Source of the DNA: Candidatus Aminicenantota bacterium | Lineage (GTDB): Bacteria > Acidobacteriota > Aminicenantia > Aminicenantales > UBA8522 | Length of the DNA stretch: 5,870 nucleotides | Direction: 5' to 3' | Assembly (NCBI GenBank): GCA_016934895.1 | Contig: JAFGRZ010000067.1 | Location: 1 to 5,870 of the forward strand | Part shown: positions 1 to 5,870 of the stretch, piece after piece | How positions within the stretch are numbered: position 1 is the first letter of the stretch | Layout of the letters: each line of letters starts with the position of its first letter | Translations under genes and position numbers: made by a program | The notes under the pieces: model-generated | Seen by the model: the letters and a program-made list of their open reading frames with translations, nothing else | Told to the model about the DNA's origin: nothing | Databases searched by the model: none

Positions 1-32
1 ACCGAGCGGGCTGACGAACCAATACCCCTCGC

Positions 33-785
33 CTACCCGAATCGGCCCGTGATGTAGTCCTCCGTCCGGGAGTCCCCCGGATTAGTGAATATCTGAGTGG
101 TTTCTCCGAACTCGATGAGCTCCCCCAACAAAAAATACCCCGTATAATCGGACACGCGGGCGGCCTGCTGCATGTTGTGGGTTACGATCACGATGGTGTA
201 TCGTTTCTTGAGTTCGCGCATCAGGTCCTCGATCCCTTCTGTGGCCATCAGGTCAAGGGCCGAACAAGGCTCGTCCATCAGCAGGATCTCAGGCTCGATG
301 GCGATCAGGCGGGCGATGCACAGCCTTTGCTGTTGCTCACCGGATAGAGAGAGCGCATTCGCCTCGAGCTTGTCTTTCAACTCGTCCCAGAGATGGACGG
401 AGGCGAGGCTCCACTGCAGGCGTTCCAGGATGACGGACTTGTCCATCATCCCGTGAACACGCAATCCATAAGTCACATTTTCCCGCACACTCAGGGGAAA
501 AGGATTGGGCCGCTGGAAGACCATCCCCACTTTTTTTCGCAGCTTGAGCAGGTCAAACCCCTTTCTGTAAATGTCGGCTCCGTCGATCCGGACTTGCCCC
601 TGGATATGGACGTCTTCGATCAGATCATTCATCCTGTTGAGGGTACGAAGAAAGGTCGTTTTCCCGCAGCCCGACGGCCCGATCAGGGCGGTGATCTTTT
701 GCGGTTCTATACTCAGGTTGATATTCTTGAGCGCTTGGAATCGACTGTAAAAAAAATTCAGGTCCCTGACCTCGATAATTCCCAT
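33..785 (-). CDS. pstB: PstB-type phosphate transporter ATPase, second copy
   Basis: Second ATPase of the Pst importer, 250 residues, and the more canonical of the pair. Seen: aromatic A-loop region (FFYSRFQALK, 11-20), Walker A GPSGCGKTT (36-44), Q-loop VFQRPNPFP with Gln91, Walker B ILLMDEP (167-173) with Glu172, D-loop SALD (175-178), switch His203 in VTHNMQQAARVSDY, and the PstB ending DYITGRFG. The odd point is the signature, LSGEQQQR (147-154). Its fourth residue is Glu150 (codon GAG at 338-336) where LSGGQ has Gly. That residue faces the ATP bound by the opposite subunit, here the degenerate copy. The D-loop is followed by Leu179 where PstB normally has Pro. It starts at ATG 10 nt after the first pstB, with AAGGA close upstream, and ends in TAG. 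Tandem pstB genes are known in other bacteria. Assignment firm; specialised role inferred. Confidence 0.93.
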   Translation of the reverse strand: MGIIEVRDLNFFYSRFQALKNINLSIEPQKITALIGPSGCGKTTFLRTLNRMNDLIEDVHIQGQVRIDGADIYRKGFDLLKLRKKVGMVFQRPNPFPLSVRENVTYGLRVHGMMDKSVILERLQWSLASVHLWDELKDKLEANALSLSGEQQQRLCIARLIAIEPEILLMDEPCSALDLMATEGIEDLMRELKKRYTIVIVTHNMQQAARVSDYTGYFLLGELIEFGETTQIFTNPGDSRTEDYITGRFG

Positions 786-795
786 GAATCCTTCT

Positions 796-1554
796 TTAGC
801 CGAACTTGCCCAGGATGTAATCGTTCGTCCGCTGGTCCGACGGGGCCGAAAAAATCTTCTCGGTCCGGTCCACCTCGACGATCTCTCCGTTGAGGAAAAA
901 GGCGGTCCGATCGGCCACCCGCGCGGCCTGCTTGGTGTTGTTGGTGACCAGGATAATCGTGAACTCGGACTGGAGCTGCCGCAGGGTCTCCTCGATCTTC
1001 ATGGTCGAAATGGGATCGAGCCCGGAGGTGGGTTCGTCAAGCATGATGAACTCCGGTTTCAGGGCCAGAATCCGGGCCAGGCAGAGTCTCTGCTGCTGGC
1101 CCCCGGAAAGCTTCAAAGCGCTTGAATCCAGCCGGTCCATGACCTCTTCCCAAAGCGCGGTTTTCCGCAGTGAATCCGCGACCAGTTCGTTCAGCCTCGC
1201 CCGGCCTTTCACTCCGGCCATGCGGGCCCCAAAAGCGACGTTTTCAAAGATCGATCTCGGGAGGGGAATGGGCGTGGCGAAGACCATTCCCAGGCGCCGT
1301 CGCAGCTCGACAACACTTGTTCCCGGACCGTAGATATCCTGGCCGCAGACCTCCAGAGTCCCTTCCGTCCTCGAGCCCGGCACCAGGTCGTTGAGCCTGT
1401 TGAGGGCACGAAGAAAAGTGGATTTTCCGCTGCCGGCGGGACCGATAATCCCGAAGATCTCGTTCCGGCGAATTTCCAGGTTGATCCTCCTCAGTGTCTG
1501 CCTCTCGCCGAAGAAATGCCGGAAATTTTCGGCCCGGACAACGGCTTCGCTCAT
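796..1554 (-). CDS. pstB: PstB-type phosphate transporter ATPase, catalytically degenerate copy
   Basis: Cytoplasmic ATPase subunit of the Pst importer, 252 residues, normal length. Seen: Walker A GPAGSGKST (38-46), signature LSGGQQQR (149-156), Walker B FIMLDEP (169-175) with the general-base Glu174, D-loop SGLD (177-180) and the family ending DYILGKFG. Two key residues are missing. The Q-loop, VFQ-P-NPFP in ordinary PstB and in the neighbouring copy, reads VFATPIPLP, so the glutamine is Ala93 (codon at 1278-1276). The switch histidine is Asn205 in LVTNNTKQAARV (codon at 942-940). Both were checked in the DNA and the frame is intact, so this is not a frameshift artefact or pseudogene. GAGGAG lies 11 nt before the ATG. 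Inferred: a partner that supplies a good signature to the second PstB but cannot complete its own ATP site. Family assignment is firm; the functional consequence is inference. Confidence 0.92.
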   Translation of the reverse strand: MSEAVVRAENFRHFFGERQTLRRINLEIRRNEIFGIIGPAGSGKSTFLRALNRLNDLVPGSRTEGTLEVCGQDIYGPGTSVVELRRRLGMVFATPIPLPRSIFENVAFGARMAGVKGRARLNELVADSLRKTALWEEVMDRLDSSALKLSGGQQQRLCLARILALKPEFIMLDEPTSGLDPISTMKIEETLRQLQSEFTIILVTNNTKQAARVADRTAFFLNGEIVEVDRTEKIFSAPSDQRTNDYILGKFG

Positions 1555-1555
1555 C

Positions 1556-2398
1556 TCAGCAGTATCTCCTCATGAACCTGTTCATCAGCGAATACGCCAA
1601 CACGTTGATGCCCAGGATGGCGATGATCAGAACGGCCGCCGTCCCGTAGGCATTGTCCATCGAGATCCCTTCCCTGGCCAGAATATAAAAATGGACGGAC
1701 ATCGTCCGGGAGGAGGAGAACAACGAGGTTGGAACGTGAAGCGAGCTGCCGGCCGTGAAGATGACCGCCGCCGTCTCCCCGATGCTCCGGCCGATGCTGA
1801 GGATGACGCCGGTGGCGATTCCCGGAAGGGACGACGGCAGGACCACCCGGGTCACGGTCTGCCACTTGGTGCTCCCCAGCGAAAAGCTCACTTCACGGTA
1901 AGCGTAAGGGACCGAGCGGATCGCTTCCTCACTTGTCCGGATGATCGTCGGCAGGATCATAAAAGCCAGGGTCAGCCCGCCACTCAGGAGCGACCAGCCG
2001 AACCCGAGCTTGGTCACAAAAAGGATAAATCCGAAGAGACCGAAGATGATCGACGGGATGCCGGCCAGGCATTCCGACCCGAAACGGATCATCCGGGTGA
2101 TCCAATTCTCCCGGGTATATTCTGTCAGGAAAATGGCCGATCCGACGCCCATAGGCGTGGCGATAAGGATGGCCAAAAGGGTGAGCGCGATGGTTCCGAT
2201 AATGGTCGAAAAGATGCCCCCGGCTTTGCCCATCTCGGTGGGATTCTGAGCCAGAAACTCCAGGGAGACGACGGGCAGGCCTCTTTTCAAGACGTAGAAA
2301 ATGATAAAGAAGAGGATGAACACCGTGATGGCTGTGAGGAGCCAGAGCAGGGCCCTTATGATACCCTGCTCGGTCCGGGGGGGAACGGCGATCTTCAC
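1556..2398 (-). CDS. pstA: PstA, phosphate ABC transporter permease
   Basis: Second membrane subunit of the Pst phosphate channel. 280 residues with about six predicted membrane segments near 14-37, 62-92, 108-129, 136-153, 193-217 and 252-273. The EAA loop for contact with the ATPases is at about 157-194 (EEAIRSVPYAYREV, then LGSTKWQT), followed by SIGRSIGETAAVIF at 201-214, the same signature seen in PstC. LAGIPSIIFGLFG at 111-123 is another shared permease motif. The start is GTG, sharing four bases (GTGA) with the end of pstC and preceded by GAGGA at 10 nt, so it is probably translated by coupled re-initiation. The stop TGA is one base from the ATG of the next gene. No missing or odd elements seen. 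Confidence 0.94.
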   Translation of the reverse strand: MKIAVPPRTEQGIIRALLWLLTAITVFILFFIIFYVLKRGLPVVSLEFLAQNPTEMGKAGGIFSTIIGTIALTLLAILIATPMGVGSAIFLTEYTRENWITRMIRFGSECLAGIPSIIFGLFGFILFVTKLGFGWSLLSGGLTLAFMILPTIIRTSEEAIRSVPYAYREVSFSLGSTKWQTVTRVVLPSSLPGIATGVILSIGRSIGETAAVIFTAGSSLHVPTSLFSSSRTMSVHFYILAREGISMDNAYGTAAVLIIAILGINVLAYSLMNRFMRRYC

Positions 2399-3252
2399 GG
2401 CCTTCTTTTCCTCGAGGTCATGTTGGCGATCGTGTTGAGAATCATGATGATGACGAAGAGGATGACACCGGTGGCGAAAAGCGCCTGCCGGTGCTCGCCG
2501 GCGGCATAGCCCAGCTCCAGGGCGATATTCGAGGTCAATGTCCGAACCGGGTCCAGCAGCGAGCGCGGGATCGTCGCCGCGTTCCCGGCCACCATGATGA
2601 CCGCCATGGTCTCGCCGATCGCCCGGCCCATGCCGAGAATGATGCTGGCGATGATCCCCGACTTGGCGGCCGGGAACATGACCATCCGGGTGGTCTGCCA
2701 GCGGGTCGCTCCCAGAGCGATCGACCCTTCCCGGTAGGTTCGGGGCACGGCCTCGAGCGAATCGATCGAAATGCTGATGATCGTGGGCAAGATCATGATT
2801 CCCAGAATGACCGAAGAGGCCAGGACGGAAAAGCCCGGTCCCCCCAGGTGGTCGCGGATGAACGGGATCAGGATGACCACTCCGATAAAGCCATAAACGA
2901 CCGAAGGGATCCCGGCCAGGAGTTCGATGATCGGTTTTAAAAATCGCCGCAGGCGTTTGGAGGAGAATTCAGTCAGGACGACGGCGCAGGCCAGGCCGAA
3001 GGGGACTCCGATGACCAGGGCCCCGCCGGTGACCATCAGGGACCCGATGATCATCGGCAGCAGGCCGTAGCTTCTCTCCAGGGGGAACCAGTCCAGGCCG
3101 AAGAGAAATTTCCTGAGCCCGTACTTAACCATGACGGGCATCCCCTCGCCGAAAATGAAGATGGTGATGATCAGGAGAATCGAAACGGCCGAGAAGGCGA
3201 TCATCAACAGGGACAAACGGATGAGCTTTTCTTTACGTTCTAGTCGTGTCAC
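2395..3252 (-). CDS. pstC: PstC, phosphate ABC transporter permease
   Basis: One of the two inner-membrane subunits forming the phosphate channel; pairs with PstA. 285 residues, close to the usual length for the family. It has six predicted membrane segments at roughly 12-34, 64-95, 108-131, 142-163, 198-222 and 257-277. The cytoplasmic EAA loop, which docks onto the PstB ATPases, spans about 167-200 and shows the family pattern (EAVP, then YREGSIALGATRWQT), followed by GMGRAIGETMA, a strongly conserved Pst permease segment. The short LAGIPSVVYG motif at 112-121 is also typical. The start is GTG with an AGGTG site 8 nt upstream. The TGA stop overlaps the pstA start in a GTGA tetranucleotide. 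PstC rather than PstA is assigned from gene order after pstS and from resemblance; the two permeases are homologous to each other. Confidence 0.94.
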   Translation of the reverse strand: MTRLERKEKLIRLSLLMIAFSAVSILLIITIFIFGEGMPVMVKYGLRKFLFGLDWFPLERSYGLLPMIIGSLMVTGGALVIGVPFGLACAVVLTEFSSKRLRRFLKPIIELLAGIPSVVYGFIGVVILIPFIRDHLGGPGFSVLASSVILGIMILPTIISISIDSLEAVPRTYREGSIALGATRWQTTRMVMFPAAKSGIIASIILGMGRAIGETMAVIMVAGNAATIPRSLLDPVRTLTSNIALELGYAAGEHRQALFATGVILFVIIMILNTIANMTSRKRRP

Positions 3253-3260
3253 GACCGCCG

Positions 3261-3265
3261 CACCT
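3261..3265 (-). promoter_or_regulatory. Ribosome binding site of pstC
   Basis: AGGTG, 8 nt before the GTG start of pstC, overlaps the TAG stop codon of pstS. Ribosomes finishing pstS would therefore uncover or reuse this site, which suggests coupling between the receptor and channel genes. Confidence 0.5.
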
Positions 3266-4091
3266 AATCTTCCCTGAAGATCGGAACCAAGCCGTCAAGC
3301 CGGACGAGCTCCTGGATGCGCCTGGAAATCACAAAATTTATAAAATCCAGGGCCGCCCCGCTGGGAGGCCCCTTTGTGACGAACAAGAAGGGGCGGATCA
3401 AGCGGTATTTCTTCTGGTCGATATTTTCATAGGTGGGTTCCATGCCATCGAAACGGAGGGCCTTCACCTTGTTATTGACCAATCCCAGGGAGATGTAGCC
3501 GATGCTGTGCGGGTCATTGGCCACGATCTCGCGGACCGTCCCATTCGAGTCCTGGACGATGGCCCGGGGAGATATCCGGCTTTTTTTCATCACCATCTCC
3601 TGGAAGGTGGCGCGCGTACCCGAGCCCTCTTCCCTGGTGACGACGGTGATGGCGTGGTCGGGCTCTTGGAGGGTGCTCCAGTTCCGGATGTCTCCGGAAA
3701 ATATTCCCCGCACCTCTTCCTGGCTCAGTCCCTCAAGACCGTTATCCGGGTGGACGATGATCGCCAGGCCGTCCCATGCCACGATGACTTCCAGAAGGTC
3801 GTTCTCCTCCGGCTTGAGCTCCCGCGAGGACATTCCGATGTCGGCCGCGCCTTCGCGGGCGGCCTGAATACCCGCACTCGAGCCTCCGCCCTGAATATTG
3901 ACCACTCGTTCAGGATAATCCTTCATGTAAAACTCGGCCCAGTGGTCGGCGAACGGCTGAACGCTGGTCGAACCCGCGACAACCAGGCCCCGCTGGGCCG
4001 TGCCGCGGGAACAGCCGCTCAGGCCTCCGAAAAACGCGATGAAGAACATCCCCAGGACGCAACCGCGCCGTCGAAAAAAAGCCCGGCTCAC
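3264..4091 (-). CDS. pstS: PstS, phosphate-binding lipoprotein of the Pst transporter
   Basis: Extracytoplasmic phosphate receptor that hands inorganic phosphate to PstC-PstA. With the GTG start at 4091 it has 275 residues. The N-terminus is a textbook lipoprotein signal: a basic stretch (FFRRR, 5-9), a hydrophobic core (about 11-24) and lipobox LSGC with Cys27 as the lipidated residue. The mature part carries the family's ligand-loop motifs: AGSTSVQP (39-46), GGGSSAGI (68-75), SSREL (88-92), REEGSGTRATF (153-163) and IGYISLG (197-203). The Ser/Thr and Arg side chains in the first, third and fourth of these are the kind that bind phosphate in known PstS structures. The frame can be extended to a TTG at 4145, adding 18 residues, but that places a charged segment before the signal peptide and starts on the -35 box. 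It is first in the operon; its TAG stop is 11 nt from pstC. An alternative oxyanion such as tungstate is unlikely given the pstCAB neighbours. Confidence 0.93.
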   Translation of the reverse strand: MSRAFFRRRGCVLGMFFIAFFGGLSGCSRGTAQRGLVVAGSTSVQPFADHWAEFYMKDYPERVVNIQGGGSSAGIQAAREGAADIGMSSRELKPEENDLLEVIVAWDGLAIIVHPDNGLEGLSQEEVRGIFSGDIRNWSTLQEPDHAITVVTREEGSGTRATFQEMVMKKSRISPRAIVQDSNGTVREIVANDPHSIGYISLGLVNNKVKALRFDGMEPTYENIDQKKYRLIRPFLFVTKGPPSGAALDFINFVISRRIQELVRLDGLVPIFRED

Positions 4092-4102
4092 AATCCATTC
4101 GA

Positions 4103-4109
4103 TCCTCTT
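4103..4109 (-). promoter_or_regulatory. Ribosome binding site deciding the pstS start
   Basis: AAGAGGA lies 11 nt before the GTG at 4091. The spacing matches other genes in this operon: GAGGA lies 10 nt before pstA and GAGGAG 11 nt before the first pstB. The competing upstream TTG at 4145 has only a weak G-rich stretch before it and coincides with the -35 box. Confidence 0.6.
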
Positions 4110-4116
4110 GCCTGCG

Positions 4117-4145
4117 CTTATACTACACACTTTTCTCTCTTTCAA
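4117..4145 (-). promoter_or_regulatory. Sigma70-type promoter of the pst operon
   Basis: Reading the minus strand, TTGAAA (4145-4140) is followed after exactly 17 bases by TATAAG (4122-4117). Each box has one mismatch from the housekeeping consensus TTGACA / TATAAT, and the spacer is optimal. Transcription would start near 4110, giving a leader of about 19 nt that holds the AAGAGGA ribosome binding site and the GTG start of pstS at 4091. It lies just after the ABC-F stop codon, where an operon promoter is expected. No convincing Pho box (direct repeats of CTGTCAT type) is visible beside it, so phosphate control, if present, uses a site I cannot recognise. Prediction from sequence only. Confidence 0.72.
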
Positions 4146-4160
4146 GCGGCCTGGACCCCG

Positions 4161-5870
4161 TTACTCATCCAGATGGGCCAGCTCCGTTTCAAAACGGGAT
4201 CGGACCGAGTGGTGCTCTTCTCCGAGACTTTCGAGCCGTTGGTAAAGAGCGTCAATATCCTGCTTTAAAAGATGCATGGCCCGGGAGACCTCGACGATCT
4301 CCAAACCCTTTTTTATCTGACCGGCATCGACGACCGCTGCGTTCAATTCCTTGAGCTTTTGTTCCTTGGTTTCAATGGCCGCTTCGACACCGGCGATCTT
4401 TTTTTCTATGGGCTTGAGAGCCTGGGCTCTGTCCATAAGGACGGCGCTCCGTTTCCTTCGGATCTCTCTGGGAGCTGTTTGATCACGGCCGCCGGGCTCG
4501 GGAGCCCGCGCCTTCAGATCCCGCCGGATATTCTCTTCCTCCGGCCAGCCGATTTTTTCCAGAAAGCGCTGATAGTCTCCCTCATAGGCAAAAACGCGCC
4601 GGCCCTCGAAGACGATCAACCGTTCGGCCAGGGCATGAAGAAACATCTCGTTATGAGTCACCAGGACGACGGCACCGTCAAAATTGTCGAGGGCGGCCAG
4701 CAGCGCGTCGTTCGACTCCATATCAAGGTGGTTCGAGGGCTCGTCGAGGAGAAGGAGGTTGAGCGGTGAAGCGATGAGCTTACCGAGCACGACCCGGCTT
4801 TTTTCTCCGCCCGAGAGCACGGAGATCTTTTTCAGCGCTTCGTCCTGAGTGAACATCATCCCCCCGCAGATGGCCCGGGAGCGCCTGGCATCGGTGTCCG
4901 GGTCGGCCCGGCCGATCTCCTCAAGGACCGAGTTGGATTCATCGAGCCCGGCGATATACGATTGTTCAAAGTATCCGACGGAGACGTTGAGCGGACGGCG
5001 GAGCTCACCTCCCTGGGGTTCGAGAAGGCCGGCCATGAGTTTCAATAATGTCGTTTTGCCCCGGCCGTTTTTGCCGACGACACAGACGCGGTCTTTCGCC
5101 CCGATGCTGACGCTGAAATCCCTGATCAAAGGCTTTGCCGGGTCGTAGGCAAAAGAGAGATCGCGGATATCGAGGGCATACTTTCCATGGAACGGCTTTG
5201 AAGAAAACGAGAAATCGAGGGTGGCGAGCTTCTCGAGTTTCTCCCGCTTTTCCATTTTGGCCAGTGTCTTGATCCGGGATTGGACCAATCCAACCAGCCG
5301 ACCCTTGGCCCGGAACTGGCTGATGAAAGACTCGATTTCCTTCCGTTTCCGTTCATCGTTCAACCGCGTTTTCTCGTAGGTCTCCTCGTCCTGGGCGATT
5401 TGATCGTAATACTTTCCGGTGTCTCCCTTGATCTTGCGCACCTTCCGGCGGTGAATCCCCAGAACATGGGTGACCACCGAATCCATGAAGCTGCGGTCGT
5501 GGGTGATCAGCATGAATTCCCCCGGCCATCCCCGGAGAAACCGTCCCAGCCAGCGGATGGACGTGATATCAAGGTAATTGTTGGGCTCGTCCAGGAGGAG
5601 CATGTCATATTCCGCCAGAAGGACCTTGGCGAGGTTGAGCCGGACCTGATAACCGCCCGACAGCTCCGCCGGAGGACGCTCGAGGTCGGCGCCGTCGAAT
5701 CCGAGGCCGGCTAAGGTTTTCTCCACCTTCCAAAGGTGGTCCCGTTCAGTCGGAGGAAGGCCGAGCGCGGCTTCCTGGAGGACGGTGGCGCCGGCAAAAG
5801 CGGGCTCCTGTTCGACGAAGCCGATGCGGTAGTTTCTGGGCGCGGAGACGGAACCGGAATCGGGCGATTC
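4161..5870 (-). CDS. ABC-F family ATPase, 3' part of gene (N-terminus outside window)
   Basis: Soluble tandem-ATPase protein of the ABC-F family, whose studied members (EttA, Uup, YbiT, antibiotic-resistance types) bind the ribosomal E site and relieve stalled or blocked translation. The frame stays open to the window edge, giving 569 residues ending in TAA. Roughly 50 N-terminal residues, including the first Walker A, must lie outside. Visible in order (fragment numbering): first Q-loop FVEQE near 18-22; signature LSGGY at 70-74; Walker B ending DEPNNYLD near 94-101; switch THD near 123-125; charged interdomain linker about 150-215, the P-site-tRNA contact region in the family; second Walker A GKNGRGKTT at 266-274; second signature LSGGEKSR at 352-359; DEPSNHLD from 376; switch THNE near 405-408; charged C-terminal helical tail about 478-569, probably coiled coil. 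There are no membrane segments, so it is not a transporter. A GTG inside (5726) is not a plausible start because family sequence continues upstream of it. Subfamily and ribosomal role are inferred. No terminator separates it from pstS. Confidence 0.93.
   Translation of the reverse strand, partial: ESPDSGSVSAPRNYRIGFVEQEPAFAGATVLQEAALGLPPTERDHLWKVEKTLAGLGFDGADLERPPAELSGGYQVRLNLAKVLLAEYDMLLLDEPNNYLDITSIRWLGRFLRGWPGEFMLITHDRSFMDSVVTHVLGIHRRKVRKIKGDTGKYYDQIAQDEETYEKTRLNDERKRKEIESFISQFRAKGRLVGLVQSRIKTLAKMEKREKLEKLATLDFSFSSKPFHGKYALDIRDLSFAYDPAKPLIRDFSVSIGAKDRVCVVGKNGRGKTTLLKLMAGLLEPQGGELRRPLNVSVGYFEQSYIAGLDESNSVLEEIGRADPDTDARRSRAICGGMMFTQDEALKKISVLSGGEKSRVVLGKLIASPLNLLLLDEPSNHLDMESNDALLAALDNFDGAVVLVTHNEMFLHALAERLIVFEGRRVFAYEGDYQRFLEKIGWPEEENIRRDLKARAPEPGGRDQTAPREIRRKRSAVLMDRAQALKPIEKKIAGVEAAIETKEQKLKELNAAVVDAGQIKKGLEIVEVSRAMHLLKQDIDALYQRLESLGEEHHSVRSRFETELAHLDE

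Noticed and set aside
796..1554. Possibility that the first pstB is a decaying pseudogene
   Set aside because: The frame is full length, Walker A, Walker B Glu, signature and C-terminal motif are intact, and only specific Q-loop and switch positions differ. This looks like selection, not decay.
1391..2509. Long plus-strand open frame (372 codons) antisense to pstA and the ends of its neighbours
   Set aside because: It lies opposite well-supported membrane protein genes, and its translation is full of charged and low-complexity residues (runs of D, G, R, Q, P) with no recognisable domain. This is the usual antisense shadow of a GC-rich gene.
4184..4197. Perfect inverted repeat CCGTTT-tg-AAACGG about 40 bases upstream of the -35 box, possible operator
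   Set aside because: It lies inside the last codons of the ABC-F gene, has only six-base arms and is a single copy, so chance in coding sequence is a sufficient explanation. Conservation in relatives would be needed to revive it.
3246..4268. Plus-strand open frame (340 codons) antisense to pstS and reaching over the promoter
   Set aside because: Covers a strongly supported PstS gene and an intergenic promoter; no family motifs and no convincing ribosome binding site.
4493..4508. Seven-base-pair GC-rich hairpin (CGGGCTC / GAGCCCG, 2-nt loop)
   Set aside because: It lies within the ABC-F coding sequence, in the linker before the C-terminal helix, with no T-run, and the gene continues in frame beyond it; not a terminator.
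5126..5356. Short minus-strand open frame within the ABC-F gene in another frame
   Set aside because: Fully contained in a strongly supported gene on the same strand, rich in Ser and Arg, with no motifs.

Overview
The window holds one end of an ABC-F translation-factor ATPase gene followed by a complete high-affinity phosphate importer operon. All genes are on the minus strand, so they read from high to low coordinates: abc-F (3' part only, 5870-4161), pstS (4091-3264), pstC (3252-2395), pstA (2398-1556), a first pstB-type ATPase (1554-796) and a second pstB-type ATPase (785-33). The last 32 bases show no gene and no terminator. The DNA is fairly GC-rich and packed. The phosphate-binding protein is a lipoprotein. 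No gene is diagnostic of a phylum, so I can only say bacterium, plausibly a GC-rich anaerobe-type lineage; that guess is weak.

Phosphate is captured by the lipid-anchored PstS, passed to the PstC-PstA membrane channel, and moved inward by ATP hydrolysis at a PstB dimer. Junctions are very tight: 11 nt between pstS and pstC, a 4-nt GTGA overlap between pstC and pstA, 1 nt between pstA and the first pstB, and 10 nt between the two pstB genes. This points to one transcript with translational coupling. A near-consensus sigma70-type promoter (TTGAAA, 17 nt, TATAAG) lies between the ABC-F stop codon and pstS. It overlaps the region that a longest-ORF start for pstS would call coding, so I place the pstS start at the GTG at 4091, which leaves an ideal lipoprotein signal peptide.

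The most interesting observation concerns the two PstB proteins. The first lacks the Q-loop glutamine (Ala93) and the switch histidine (Asn205) but keeps a perfect LSGGQ signature. The second keeps the Q-loop Gln and the His but has a changed signature, LSGEQ. In a head-to-tail ABC dimer all three deviations fall in the same composite ATP site, and the other site is fully consensus. This predicts an obligate heterodimer with one working and one degenerate ATP site, a design well known in heterodimeric ABC exporters such as TAP but not usually ascribed to the Pst importer. I did not find a CRISPR array, mobile element, RNA gene or wholly new system here.
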